Positions 1-10,800 of a stretch of 64,000 bases of DNA are shown here, in pieces. The position numbers and the translations under genes were made by a program. Source of the stretch: Simmondsia chinensis (Eukaryota > Streptophyta > Magnoliopsida > Caryophyllales > Simmondsiaceae); the NCBI GenBank assembly GCA_018398585.1, contig JAGTTD010000015.1, forward strand, positions 5,833,001 through 5,897,000. The letters are read 5' to 3'. Below the pieces are notes generated by a model. It was not told the DNA's origin. It did no database searches and saw only the letters and a list, made by a program, of their open reading frames with translations. Within the stretch, counting starts at the first letter, position 1; every line of letters begins with the position of its first letter.

Positions 1-69
1 GGCCTTACCCCTGCAGGGTGTAACCCTGCTGAGAGGCTGTTTCCGAGGACCCCCAACCTTATAGGGTTG
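1..69 (-). mobile_element. RTE-LINE/SINE-type 3' tail fragment (cut by window edge)
   Basis: Reading the minus strand, GGTTGGGGGTCC then CGGAAACAGCCTCTC matches the terminal tail of the RTE LINE at about 6925-7069 and the short elements at 8925-9045 and 34181-34324. Its 3' end, expected to be a TTG repeat, lies left of position 1. It directly abuts the 5S-like sequence. Confidence 0.7.
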
Positions 70-184
70 GCAACACGAGAATTTCCCAGGAGGTCACCCA
101 TCCTGGTACTACTCTTGCCCAAGCACGCTTAACTTCGGACTTCTAATAGGATCCGGTGCCTTAGAGCCTAGTAAATGAACTCTT
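70..184 (-). pseudogene. 5S rRNA-like sequence
   Basis: The minus strand carries diverged plant 5S rRNA: CACCGGATCC, CCGAAGTTAAGCGTGCTTGG (internal promoter A-box region), then GGATGGGTGACCTCCTGGGA and CTCGTGTTG. The match is clear from 70 to about 164 and weak from 165 to 184, the 5' end of 5S. No T-run terminator follows the 3' end; instead the sequence passes into the LINE-type tail. It is probably a retroposed pseudogene or a SINE head. A Cassandra TRIM LTR is an alternative. Confidence 0.75.
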
Positions 185-1458
185 TTTTGTTCCTTTAAGG
201 TATCTCCAAAATATAATATTGTTGAAAGCCCTCTATCCAGGAAACCATATAAATCCACCAACGTTGGAATCAATTGGCATGAAATTTAGGACATCTTTGG
301 CCAATCTTCTTTTCTTAAAAAAAGTTTTTTTCCGGGGGAAAAAAAACTTTTTTCAATGATTTGACGGTGTTTTTGAATAAAAGTAGAAGTTTTTCTTTCT
401 ACTTTTAAGTAGAAAAATAGTGTTTCTCCTTTAAAGTAGAAGCAAAAGCAAAACTAAAAATATTTCTGACAAAGATAACCGTATTGTCAAGAAACAGATG
501 TTTCATAGTTTCGTCAAACAAGCCTTTAACTGGAAATTCATTGTGAACAACCTTCGTAAATTAAATAAGAATGTCTTTGACATCCATTTTAATAACACTA
601 CAACGAACACGAAGGTCTCCACTAGAAGAATATCGATTATGCAAATCAGGATTACTAAGCTCATTTTGTCATCTAGAATATTCAAGGCCCTCCATGGGAG
701 CTCTCTGTAACACAAGATAATACCTACAGTTCCTAGAAATGGGATAATGTCAATATGGCCAATAAGGATGTTGGCAACGGGGCCGCTAGATCATGTAACA
801 AATCGAATTTTAGTATGAATCCAATCTCAATCTGAGCTAAATAATTGAACATCAAAAGTGAAGTGATAATCCAATTATAAGTTCAAATCCGACAATACAA
901 TTATTCATATTTGAATATTGATTGTCCAACTTCCAATTAGTTATAAGTCTGATTTACAATATATAAATATGTTTCAGCTTACATATGTTCGTTGAACTTA
1001 CGAGTATAAGAAACTAAAGAATGATAATTATGTAAAATTCCAAACAAACTTCTGATTTCCCTTCCAAATTACACTAAATTTAACTTTATCAGACTAGATG
1101 AACTGGTCTTACATCTTAAAATTTTCATGATCCATTGAATTATTGGACCGGATCAGATCGAGTAATTTTCAAAGAGACCTCATGACCTGATTCGCGCAGC
1201 ATGTTATTTAGGCGTTTTCAACATTCATTCCTCATACTCTAGGCATCCAGCTTCAATGACTAAAAGGTGCAAAAATACTTCCCAGCACACACCTTCATGC
1301 GGCAGGTATCGTCTCTATCACAAGTATATAGAAAGAGCCCTTACAATGAACAGTTCTTTTTATTTAAAACTACGGAACCCACTTTCCGTCACCACACAGC
1401 AGATGCCATGTCGTGAACAATACAAAATGGGTAGCCGCAATCAGGCTGGACTCCCATA
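185..1458. other. OLA1 intron 11, unassigned
   Basis: AT-rich intron DNA with no coding match. Imperfect hairpins are visible at 316-352 (A7GT7 facing A8CT6) and at 383-412 (around GTAGAAG and CTACTTT). Short open frames here have no family resemblance. Confidence 0.5.
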
Positions 1459-1685
1459 GGCCCCCCTTTGGTATTCTTTTCTATTTGTAAATTTTGGTCT
1501 TTTTAGAAACTAAACCAAATTTTGCAAACCATTTTTGTTCTTATTTCGTTCTTTTTGAGTTTTTCCCTATTTGTGAGAAAATTGAAAATAGAAAATTAAA
1601 AATACAAAAAAACTATTTTCAAAACCCAATATTTAGTTTCTCAAAAATCAAAAACTGCAAATAAAAAACGATACCAAATGGGTCC
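1459..1685. mobile_element. MITE-like inverted-repeat element
   Basis: The left end (GGCCCCCCTTTGGTATTC) and the reverse complement of the right end (GGACCCATTTGGTATCG) are related, and both continue into TTTTATTTG-type sequence. About 227 bp, AT-rich and non-coding, inside OLA1 intron 11. A target duplication was not clear. Confidence 0.6.
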
Positions 1686-1832
1686 TTAGGGAATTTATGT
1701 TCAATAATCTTATGCTTGGCAAAATTCTTTTCAAAGGCTCCATAATTGGTAACTTTAGTACCCCTTTCGGTAGTCTTAAAATGCAAAACCATTATGGTTG
1801 TTTATTGGAGGAAAGAGAAAGTTAAGTCGTAC

Positions 1833-1883
1833 CTTAACAGCTGACTCACTGCCAAGCTCCTTTAGGTCCTCAAATTTCATAAC
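1833..1883 (-). CDS. OLA1: OLA1 exon 11
   Basis: 17 codons ([17 protein letters not shown]) between the acceptor GATGTTTCAG and the donor GTACGAC. It continues the TGS domain in frame. No match to the final KxYxVQDGDIIFFKFNV-type segment was found between 1 and 1832, so the last exon lies outside the window. Confidence 0.9.
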
Positions 1884-4800
1884 CTGAAACATCATCAATA
1901 AGCCTGTTTTTAATGAAAAGTACAGAAGCCTAACAAGAACAATTTTCAACAATTTTTTTTTTAATTTTGGTTGAATACACTTCTCAACATTTGATTACAA
2001 TGTTTGGAGCATTGAAAAAGACAATTGTTCGAGCAATATTTTCTTTTACAAATGATAAGAAGTTCCAACGGGTTACAAAAGAGGGCAACACTATGCAAAT
2101 CCGCAATAGATCCCCTCACCCCTGATGCAGGTGGGATTCGATCCAAGTCTCGGGTACATTCTCACAAAGACTTTCCTAGCCGAGCAATTTAGTGCCGCTG
2201 TGTAAACTGAAAAAAGCTTATTCTCAATGACTGATAAAAAAAATTAGCCGATTACATCCATAATCCACGGTGCGCAGCTAGCTGGCCCCAGGTAAGGAAT
2301 GTCCAGGTCAGGTTTTCAACTAGGCACCACCCTCAGGTCAGATCTCCCCTATATTTTCTTGCTCTCTTAGGTTAGATCTCTCCTCCCTGTGACTCTATGC
2401 TAGGGTCCCGTCGTTGGGTATTATTTGATTTCTAATTCTCCTTTCTCCTTTTGAACTATGTTGATTTGATTGTTGTTGCTATCGCTATGCTAACTATGCC
2501 CCTATGTTCTATGTTCTATGTTTTGTGCTTGGGTGCTTGCCTACTTGTGATTGTTGACAATTTAGAGGATGAACTCTACTAGTTATGGATCTCAAAACTT
2601 GAGGCCATCTTCTAAGAGGTTGGGGAGAGGGAGGGCGAGTCAACAAATTGAGGGAAGCCAGCGATTTGGGACATTAAATGTCGGCACGTTAACAAAGAAG
2701 AGTTTTGAGGTGGCCCAAATGATGATGAAGAGAAAGATCAACATCTCATGCCTTCAAGAGACTAAATGAGTTGGTACGAAAGCTAGGAATGTGTTGGGAT
2801 ATAAGTTGTGGTATGCGGGCAAAATCAGACGTAGGAATGGAGTTGGTATTATTGCAGACAGCAACCTTAAAGACAAAATAGTGGGAGTGTCCAAGATTGG
2901 TGATAGGATAATCGGCATCAAGTTAGTCTTAGAGGGAGAGATATCGAACGTTATAAGTGCCTATGCACCACAGACTGGACAAACAGAGCGAAAGAAGGCT
3001 AAGTTTTGGAAAGACCTGCACTTACCGATGCAAGGCATATCCCAAAGCGAACAAGTAGTGATTGGGGGTGATTTCAATAGGCATGCGGACGGCTATGCAT
3101 CCTACCATGGAGGCTTTGGTTTTGGTACCAAGAATGCTGAGGGTAAAGCTGTCCTAGACTTTGTGGTCACCTATGAGTTAACGGTTGCCAACACCTTCTT
3201 CAGAAAACTCGATGAGCACATCATCATGAATCAAAGTGATGGGGCAAGGACTCAAATTGACTACATACTACTAAGGAAGAGGGCACATAAAGACTGCAGG
3301 GACTGCAAAGTTATACCCGAGGAAGACCTATTTACACAGCACACGGTATTAGTGCCAATGTCAAGGCCAAGGAAGGGGTAAAAGAACTAGGAAACCAGCG
3401 CAGCCACACACTCGCTAGAAGGACTTGAAGGGGAACAAGTATGAAATCTATAAGGTGAGAGTGGAGTTGGAGCTCAGTTAGGATTTATAAGGGGACATAA
3501 ACCACATTTGGAACCAATTGGCACAAAAGATCATCGATTTGGCATGCGAAGTTCGAGGTCTGTCAAAGAGTGGGGCACCAAACAACAGACAGTCCTAATG
3601 GTGATGCAGGGAGTTCCAAGAGAAGATTAAGGTCAAGCGATACTGTTTCAAAGAGTGGGATCGAAGTGGAGACGAGGACAAGAAACAATAATATAAGCAA
3701 GCCAAGAAAGAAGCAAAGATAGCAGTTAGAGAAGCACAATCCAAAGCCTACGAGGATTTAAGGCTGGATACTGAGGAGGGAGCTAGTGACCTATATAAAA
3801 TCGCTACAGCGAGAGAAAGGAGGACTAGGGACCTGGATCGAGTAAAGTGCATAAAAGTGGAGGATCGACAGGTGCTCATGGATGAGCAACAAATTAAAAC
3901 TAGGTGGAAAGCATACTTCCACGATCTGTTCAACGAACAGGGGGATACAGATATAGCCCTAGGAGAACTCCAAGCATCTGAGGAGCACTAGAACATTTGT
4001 TACTGTGGGTAGATAGGATCTTAGGAAGTCAGGGAGGCCTTGAAAAAGATGGGCAAAGGTAAAGCAATCAGCCCAGATGGAATCCCCATTGAGGCATGGA
4101 AATGCATAAGAGAGAAGGGCATCCATTGGCTGACTAAACTATTCAACCAAATTCTTCAAGGTAAGAAGACGTCTGACGAGTGGAAAAAGAGCACATTAAT
4201 CCCATCATCTATAAAAACAAAGGCGACATTTAGAGTTGTGCCAACTATAGGGGTATCAAACTAATGAGTCACACCTCGAAGCTATGGGAGTGGGTCAAGA
4301 AAGAAGCTCATGACAACAATTAGGGGTGTCAGAGAACTAATTTGGATTTATGCTTGGTAGATCGACAATAGAAGCCAGAAAGCGTGAGGAACACATCATC
4401 ATGTACCAAAGCGGTTACATACTATTAAGAAAAAGGGTACAAAGAAACTGCAGGGATTGCAAGGTTACCCCAGGAGAAGACCTTTCTACACAACATAGGG
4501 TGTTGTAGGCGGATATAAAGGCCAAGAAGGGGGCCAAAAGAAGCTACAAATCCGCGCAGACATATACCTCTTGGAGGGATTTGAAGAGGGAGAAGCATAA
4601 GGTATACAAGGAAAGAGCGGAGTCCGAGCTCGGGTGGGACTTCGAGGGAGACACAAACCAGATGAGGGACCATCTGGCCCAAAAGTTTAGAGGACTGGCA
4701 CGAGAAGTTCTAGGCGTGTCGAAGGGAAGGGTACCAAGCAACAGAGAGTCCTGGTGGTGGTGCGAGGAGGTCAAAAAGACGATTAAAGCCAAACGAGTCT

Positions 4801-7800
4801 GTTTCAAAGAGTAGGATCATAGTAGAGATAAGGATAAGCGACATCTGTATCTGCAAGCTAGGAAAGAAGCAAAGACAACAATCAGAGAAGCACAATCAAG
4901 AGCTTATAAGGATTTCTACAAAAGGCTGGAGAACAAGGACGGAGCGAGGGATATATATAAAATCGCCAAAGCTAGAGAAAGGAAGACTAGGGACTTGGAT
5001 CGAGTACAATGCATAAGAGGGGAAGATGGACAGGTGCTCGTGGATAGGCAACTAATTAAGGCTAGGTGGAAAGCCTACTTCCACGATCTATTCAACGAAC
5101 AAGGAGGGACAGAAATATCCTTAGGTGATCTTCAAACATCTGAGGAGCACCACAACCACTGTTATTGTAGGCAAATTAGCCCCAAGGAAGTCAAGGAAGC
5201 CTTAAAACATATGGAAGGGGTAAAGCGGTTGGCCCATATGGTATACCCATAGAGGTATGGAAATGCTTTGAACAGAAGGGCATAAGTTGGCTAACTAAAT
5301 TATTTAACCAAATCCTTCTGGAGGAGAAGATGCCTGACGAATGGAGGAAGAGCACATTGATCCCGATCTATAAGAACAAAAGCGACATCTAGAGTTGCGC
5401 CAACTACTGGGGTATCAAACTAATGTGCCACACTCTGAAGTTGTGGGAGTAGGTCATAAAGAGAAGGTTAAGGCAACAAACAGAGGTGTCCGAGAACCAA
5501 TTCGGATTTATGCCCGGGAGATCAACAATAGAAGCCATCCACATCCTAAGACGGACAACAAAGCACTATAGGGAGAGACAAAAGGACCTTCACATGGTTT
5601 TCATTGATATGGAAAAGGCCTATGGTAGAGTACCAAGGGAGGTCCTTTGGAAAGTTTTGGATAGGAAAGGCATCCCCGTGCATATACATCCGGGCCATTA
5701 GAGACATGTATGAGGATGCACAAACGATGGTGCGTATAGCAGAAAGGGAGACAGACGCTTTCCCGATAACAATAGGGTTACACCAAGGGTCTGCCTTGAG
5801 CCCCTATCTTTTCATTCTAGTTATGGACGGGCTCACTAGGCACGTCTAAGGTAATGTACCTTGGTACATGCTTTTTGTAGATGGCATAGTGTTGATGGGG
5901 GAGTCGGGGAAAGAGGTAAATGACAAGCTGGAACTGTGGACAAGGGCACTATAGTCGAAGGGCTTACGACTAAGCAGAGCCAAGACCGAGTGCATGGAAC
6001 TCAAGTTCGATCCCTCCACCACGCCTAGCCGAGAAGACGTCAAGATTGGATTTGAGGCCATATCGAAGAAGGACAGTTTCAAATACTTGGGGTCCATGAT
6101 ACAGCACAACGGCGAAGTTGACGAGGATGTCAACAACCGGATTAAAGTGGGATGGCATAAATGGAGGATGGCCTCCGCAGTACTTTGCGATAGAAAGTTT
6201 TCTTTAAAGCTAAAAGGAAGATACTATAAGACGGTAGTGAGACAGGTCATGTCGTATGGGGAGAGTGTAGGGTGATGAAACAACAGCATACACAGAAGAT
6301 GAAGGTGGCGGAGATGCGAATGTTGTGGTGAATGTGCGGACACACAAGGACGGATAGGATCCGGAACGACATCATAAGAGGCAAATTGGGCGTAGCCTCC
6401 ATTGAAGATAATTTGAGGGAGCAACATTTGAGGTGGTTCGGACATGTTAAAAGGAGACCGATCAACGCTCCAGTCAGGAGATGCGAACAGCCCCATACTA
6501 CGCTAGGCAAGAGAGGGAGAGGCAGGCCAAAGAAGAGATGGCTGGAGACAATCCGACAAGACCTCACCCACCTAAACCTTCGGGAGGAGATGGCCTTATG
6601 TAGAGCCCAATGGAGGGCTAGCATAAGAGTAGATGTAGCAGTTTGGATTAGGGTAGTCTAGCTTATTAGTGCTAGGCCTTTGACTTTCCTCTTAGCGCAA
6701 TTATGTAGCGTACTTGCTCTCATAATTCGCTACTTGCTTACTTGCCATTTGACTTCTGCTTAGCCACCTACCAACAATTGGTATTTTATCCGCCTATTAG
6801 TTGTCGAGTTGCCTAACGCTTGGCTTGCTTTGAGTTTGTTTGTTTTGCTCGCCTTGTGTTTTGCCATGCTCATGCTTTGTTGCTCTCTTACTGTCAGGCC
6901 ACCATGCTTTATGCTGCGGACCAGCTTCTCAGGTTGAGGGTCCTCGGAAACAGCCTCCCTTCAGGGTAGCTCCCGGAAGGGGGAATGCTGTGTACATCCA
7001 ACCCCCCCCCCCAAAAGACCCTGCTTTTGCGGGATCCCTTGGAGGCACTAGGTGGTTGTTGTTGTTGTTGTAGATCGACAATAGAAGCCATCCATCTATT
7101 AAGGGGGACGAGAGAACACTACAGAGATAGACATAAGGATCTTCACATGGTTTTCATCGACTTAGAGAAAGCATATGATAGAGTGCTAAGAGAGGTCTTA
7201 TGAAGGGTGTTGGAGAAGAAAGGCATCCATGTGTCCTACATCCGAGCCGTTAAAGAATGTAAGAGGCCTCACTAACAAATGTGCGTACGGCAGAAAGGGA
7301 GACAGATGCTATCCCCATTACAATTGGGGTACACTAAGGTTCAGCCTTGAGTCCCTTCTTGTTCATTCTTGTTATGTATGAGCTCATTAGGCACATCCAG
7401 GGGGCATGCCTTGCCGCATGCATGCTTTTTGGGAATGATGTAGTTCTAATAAGGGAGTCTAGAGACGAGGTGAATGAAAAACTGGAACTTTGGAGAAAGG
7501 TCTTGGAATCGAAAGGCCTACGACTCAGTAGACCCAAGACTGAATATATGGAACTCAAGTTTTGTACCTTATCCAGGCCAAGCGTGGAAGATGTCAACAT
7601 TGGATCAGAGTCCACACCGAAAAAAGATTGTTTGAAATAGTCGGGATCCATAGTGCAGTTGGACGGCGAAGTTGATAAGGATGTCAATACCCGGATTAAA
7701 GTAGGCTGGCATAAATGAAGGATGACCTCTGCGGTACTATGCGATAGAAAGTTCCTGTTAAAGCTAAAGGGAAAATACTATAAGATGGTAGTGAGACCAA

Positions 7801-10800
7801 CCGTGTCATATGGTGCAGAGTGTTGGCCAGTTAAACAGCATCACATGCAGAAGTTGAAGGTGGCGGAGATGAGAATGTTGCTTTCGATGTGTGGACACAA
7901 AAGGAAGGACATGATCAGAAATGACGCTATAAGAAGCAAATTAGGTGTGGCCCCAATCGAGGATAAGTTGAAGAAGCAACGTTTGTGGTGGTTTGGGCAT
8001 TGTTTGGAGGAGACCGACCACTGCCCCTGTTAGGAGATACGAGCAACTCCATACTACGGACGAGAGGAGAGGGAGAGGCAAGCCAAAGAAGAGCTGGTTA
8101 GAGATGCTTCAACACGACCTCAACCACCTAAACCTATATGAGAAGATGGCCTTAGATACGGTTGAGCGGAGACTAGCATAGGTGTAGCCGATATAGAGGT
8201 TTAGGGTAGAGGAGCATAAATAGGCTAGTCATACTGCCTCTACGCTTATTTGCGCCTTACTGCTTGCTGCTTGTTGCTGTGTGCTATGTTGCTTTTACTT
8301 GATGCTTTATTGCTTATTGCTGCTTTATGCCTTTTCCTTTATGCTCTCTTTGTGTTCTTGCTACTATACAGGTACGTTGCTTATGGTGTAAGCAATTATA
8401 CAGGAAATGTAAGTTTTTACAAAGGCTAAGGATTACATTCTAGGGCGGGGGAAAATGACCTTGAAACTTTGACCACTGCCAAGGAGGGGTAGGTAGTTAC
8501 CACTGCATAAAACCCCAGGAGCTCCTAAAAGGAAAAACAATTACCTCTGCACATATGAATCCTCTCTCAAAATCAGTATGGATGGTCCCAGCTGCTTGAG
8601 GAGCCTTTGTTTGTCGTCGAATTTGCCAACACTTCACCTGAAATTACGTCCATGTAAGTTTTGTCTCACAGGTATATCAAGATACTGTCATTCATGAGAA
8701 GAAACTAACATGTCTTAACGATTATAATGATCTAAATGTCAGACCGCAGATAATTTTACATTCAAAAAGGATTAAAGGCGAATTCCTATCACTACCTTTT
8801 GATCCAAAAAAAAAATATGTATTATTAAGAGAGAGAATTTCATAGTGTTAAGGGTTCTTTTTTATTAGCATAATGTTAAGGGCTTGTTTTTGCTTTTTAG
8901 GGTTGGGGGTCCTTTAAAACCACCTCTCTTTAGAGTTGCACCCTGTAGAGATAAGGCTGCATACATCTCACCATCCCCAACCCTGCTTTAGCGGAAGCCC
9001 TGAGACACTGGGGTTTCTTTTTTTTTTTTTTTTTTTTTTTTTTAGTTGTTGAGTGTTAAGGGTTCATTCAACCACTTTATCACAACTCTTCTCGCACTTG
9101 TACATGAGAATGGCACACAAGTAATGGCAGGCTACAAGAACACTAAGCAGAGCTCCTCAGGCAGTCCTCTACAATTCTTGAGATGCGAAGAAAGCAATTA
9201 TATACAAATTAGAGAAATCGGAAAAACACCTAGCAGTCCAACTAAGCACTATTCACAATTCACCATTGATAAAATATAACTACGCCAAATAAGCCGGTCA
9301 ACCCTCAAAAATACAAATCCCACTCCCTAGTGAAAAGGAAAAAGAGAATGGCAGCATTTAAGATTCAACCACCTCAATTTTTTTCTACTCTTCTGAACTT
9401 CCGCTAAAGCATGTCCACTCTCCAAAATGCAGCAGTATATGATTTCAAACCAGAACAAATGTTAACAAATGAGTAAAGCGGACAATACACGATAATATTT
9501 TCCAATTTCCAGCACCTATTGGCTGCAGAACGCTAGAAGAGCATAATCATCTATTTGAATCCTAATACAATATTCACCACCTTCCATGCACCATTCATAC
9601 AACTTCATCACAGCTACCAGAGTCCATCACCCAAAGAAGCAAGAAGCTCAAATGACCAAGCAAGGCATATAAGCTAATGCTTCCAACTTTGCGGGCCGCC
9701 CCAGAACATGCAAAACAAGGAAAAAAAAAATGGGATCGTGGAGGTGTTAGGCACACCAATTTTTCCTTGCTATCATCCGTGCAATGTAAACTGACAATGA
9801 CTTCTAGCGAAGTCCAGAGTATTCTGGTTCATGCCCTTGCCACTATGCCAAGAGAAATGTATCCAGGTAATAAAATACTCCCTCAAACAAAAAGCAGCAT
9901 TTCAAAATCAATATTAGCAAGCTCAAGCACCAAAAGCTTCAAGAGACATGCAAAATTCAGCCACAATCTCAAATAATATCTAGTGAAAAATGTCCTTTTC
10001 TCATATGTTGGTTTATCCGTTACAATTATTATCTTATCCAAAAAGCACTTACGAATTCAATTGTGGCCCAAACATGGCAACAAATACACTTGTCCCATAA
10101 GCATGTTCATCTTAACAAGACTCTGGACAATAAGGATTTGATATGAAAAACAAATAGCTTATACGTAATGAAGGTTACCAACTGAACAGACTGAAAGGAA
10201 TTTTCTCAACTAATCAAGCAAAAAGAGAAAGGGCCTATGTAAATGTGGTTTAACAATTAGGTACTTGTGTACCGTCCATGTTCCTTTCAGACAGAAACAA
10301 TCAACTCCGTAATGAAGTAATGTCATTTTTCAAAAGATAAAAATGACAATCCTCCTACAACTTTTTGGGTTGGTATTATATTACTCTCACATTCAATATT
10401 GGGCTTACTTTGGGCCCACTTACATAAATCTACTCCAACTAAAATAAGCTAGTGGATAAAGAAGCCAAATTTCAAAAGCAATAATAAAATTATCTAAACT
10501 AGACAGTTTGGAGAATCGTTTAGGCATTTTCCCTTTAAAAACCTAATATCCTCATTACATAACAGTGGTTTTTCAGATAGAAAGCTCCGCAACAATCGCT
10601 ACACTATACCTGCTCAAACAAATTAGTAAAATCACCAAGGCCAGACACAAAGAAAACACAAAATAGATAAATTTCTTACCTCGTCAGGCCCAGCTGTGAA
10701 GAAGTATATGAGATTAATTGCCGAAAATCCAGTCTTTATGATCTTAGGAATCGCACTTCATAGAAGAAAAAGATCAATTCAGTTGCACGCCACAAGGGAC

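Larger units (their letters stand above)
4377..7069 (+). mobile_element. RTE-type LINE copy B, 5'-truncated, nested in copy A
   Basis: Starts inside the endonuclease domain (EEHIIM, as in copy A near 3210), has lost about 27 nt around the TQIDYIL motif, runs through the whole RT and C-terminal region and ends in a 3' UTR (6662-7069) closed by (TTG)5. 5' truncation, a TTG tail and an exact 19-20-bp target duplication fit one retrotransposition event into copy A of the same family. Confidence 0.88.
2260..8390 (+). mobile_element. RTE-type LINE copy A, interrupted by LINE copy B
   Basis: Copy A covers about 2260-4376 and 7090-8390. A pyrimidine-rich leader is followed by an endonuclease-reverse transcriptase frame from 2569. 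The RT motif GRSTIEA is cut at 4376 and resumes at 7070 after copy B. The 3' part (RT end, WWFGH segment, GRGKPKK) ends near 8181. The trailing sequence to about 8390 lacks the TTG tail, so the 3' end is lost. The family is recognised from the single EN-RT frame and RT motifs typical of plant RTE LINEs ([33 protein letters not shown]). It lies in intron 10 of OLA1, antisense. Both outer ends are approximate. Confidence 0.82.

Noticed and set aside
70..184. Functional 5S rRNA gene
   Set aside because: The 5' end is poorly matched, there are several substitutions in conserved parts, and no T-run terminator follows. It passes directly into a retroposon tail.
70..184. Cassandra TRIM LTR (which carries 5S sequence)
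   Set aside because: Not excluded, but no second LTR or TG..CA ends were seen, and the sequence joins a LINE-type tail directly.
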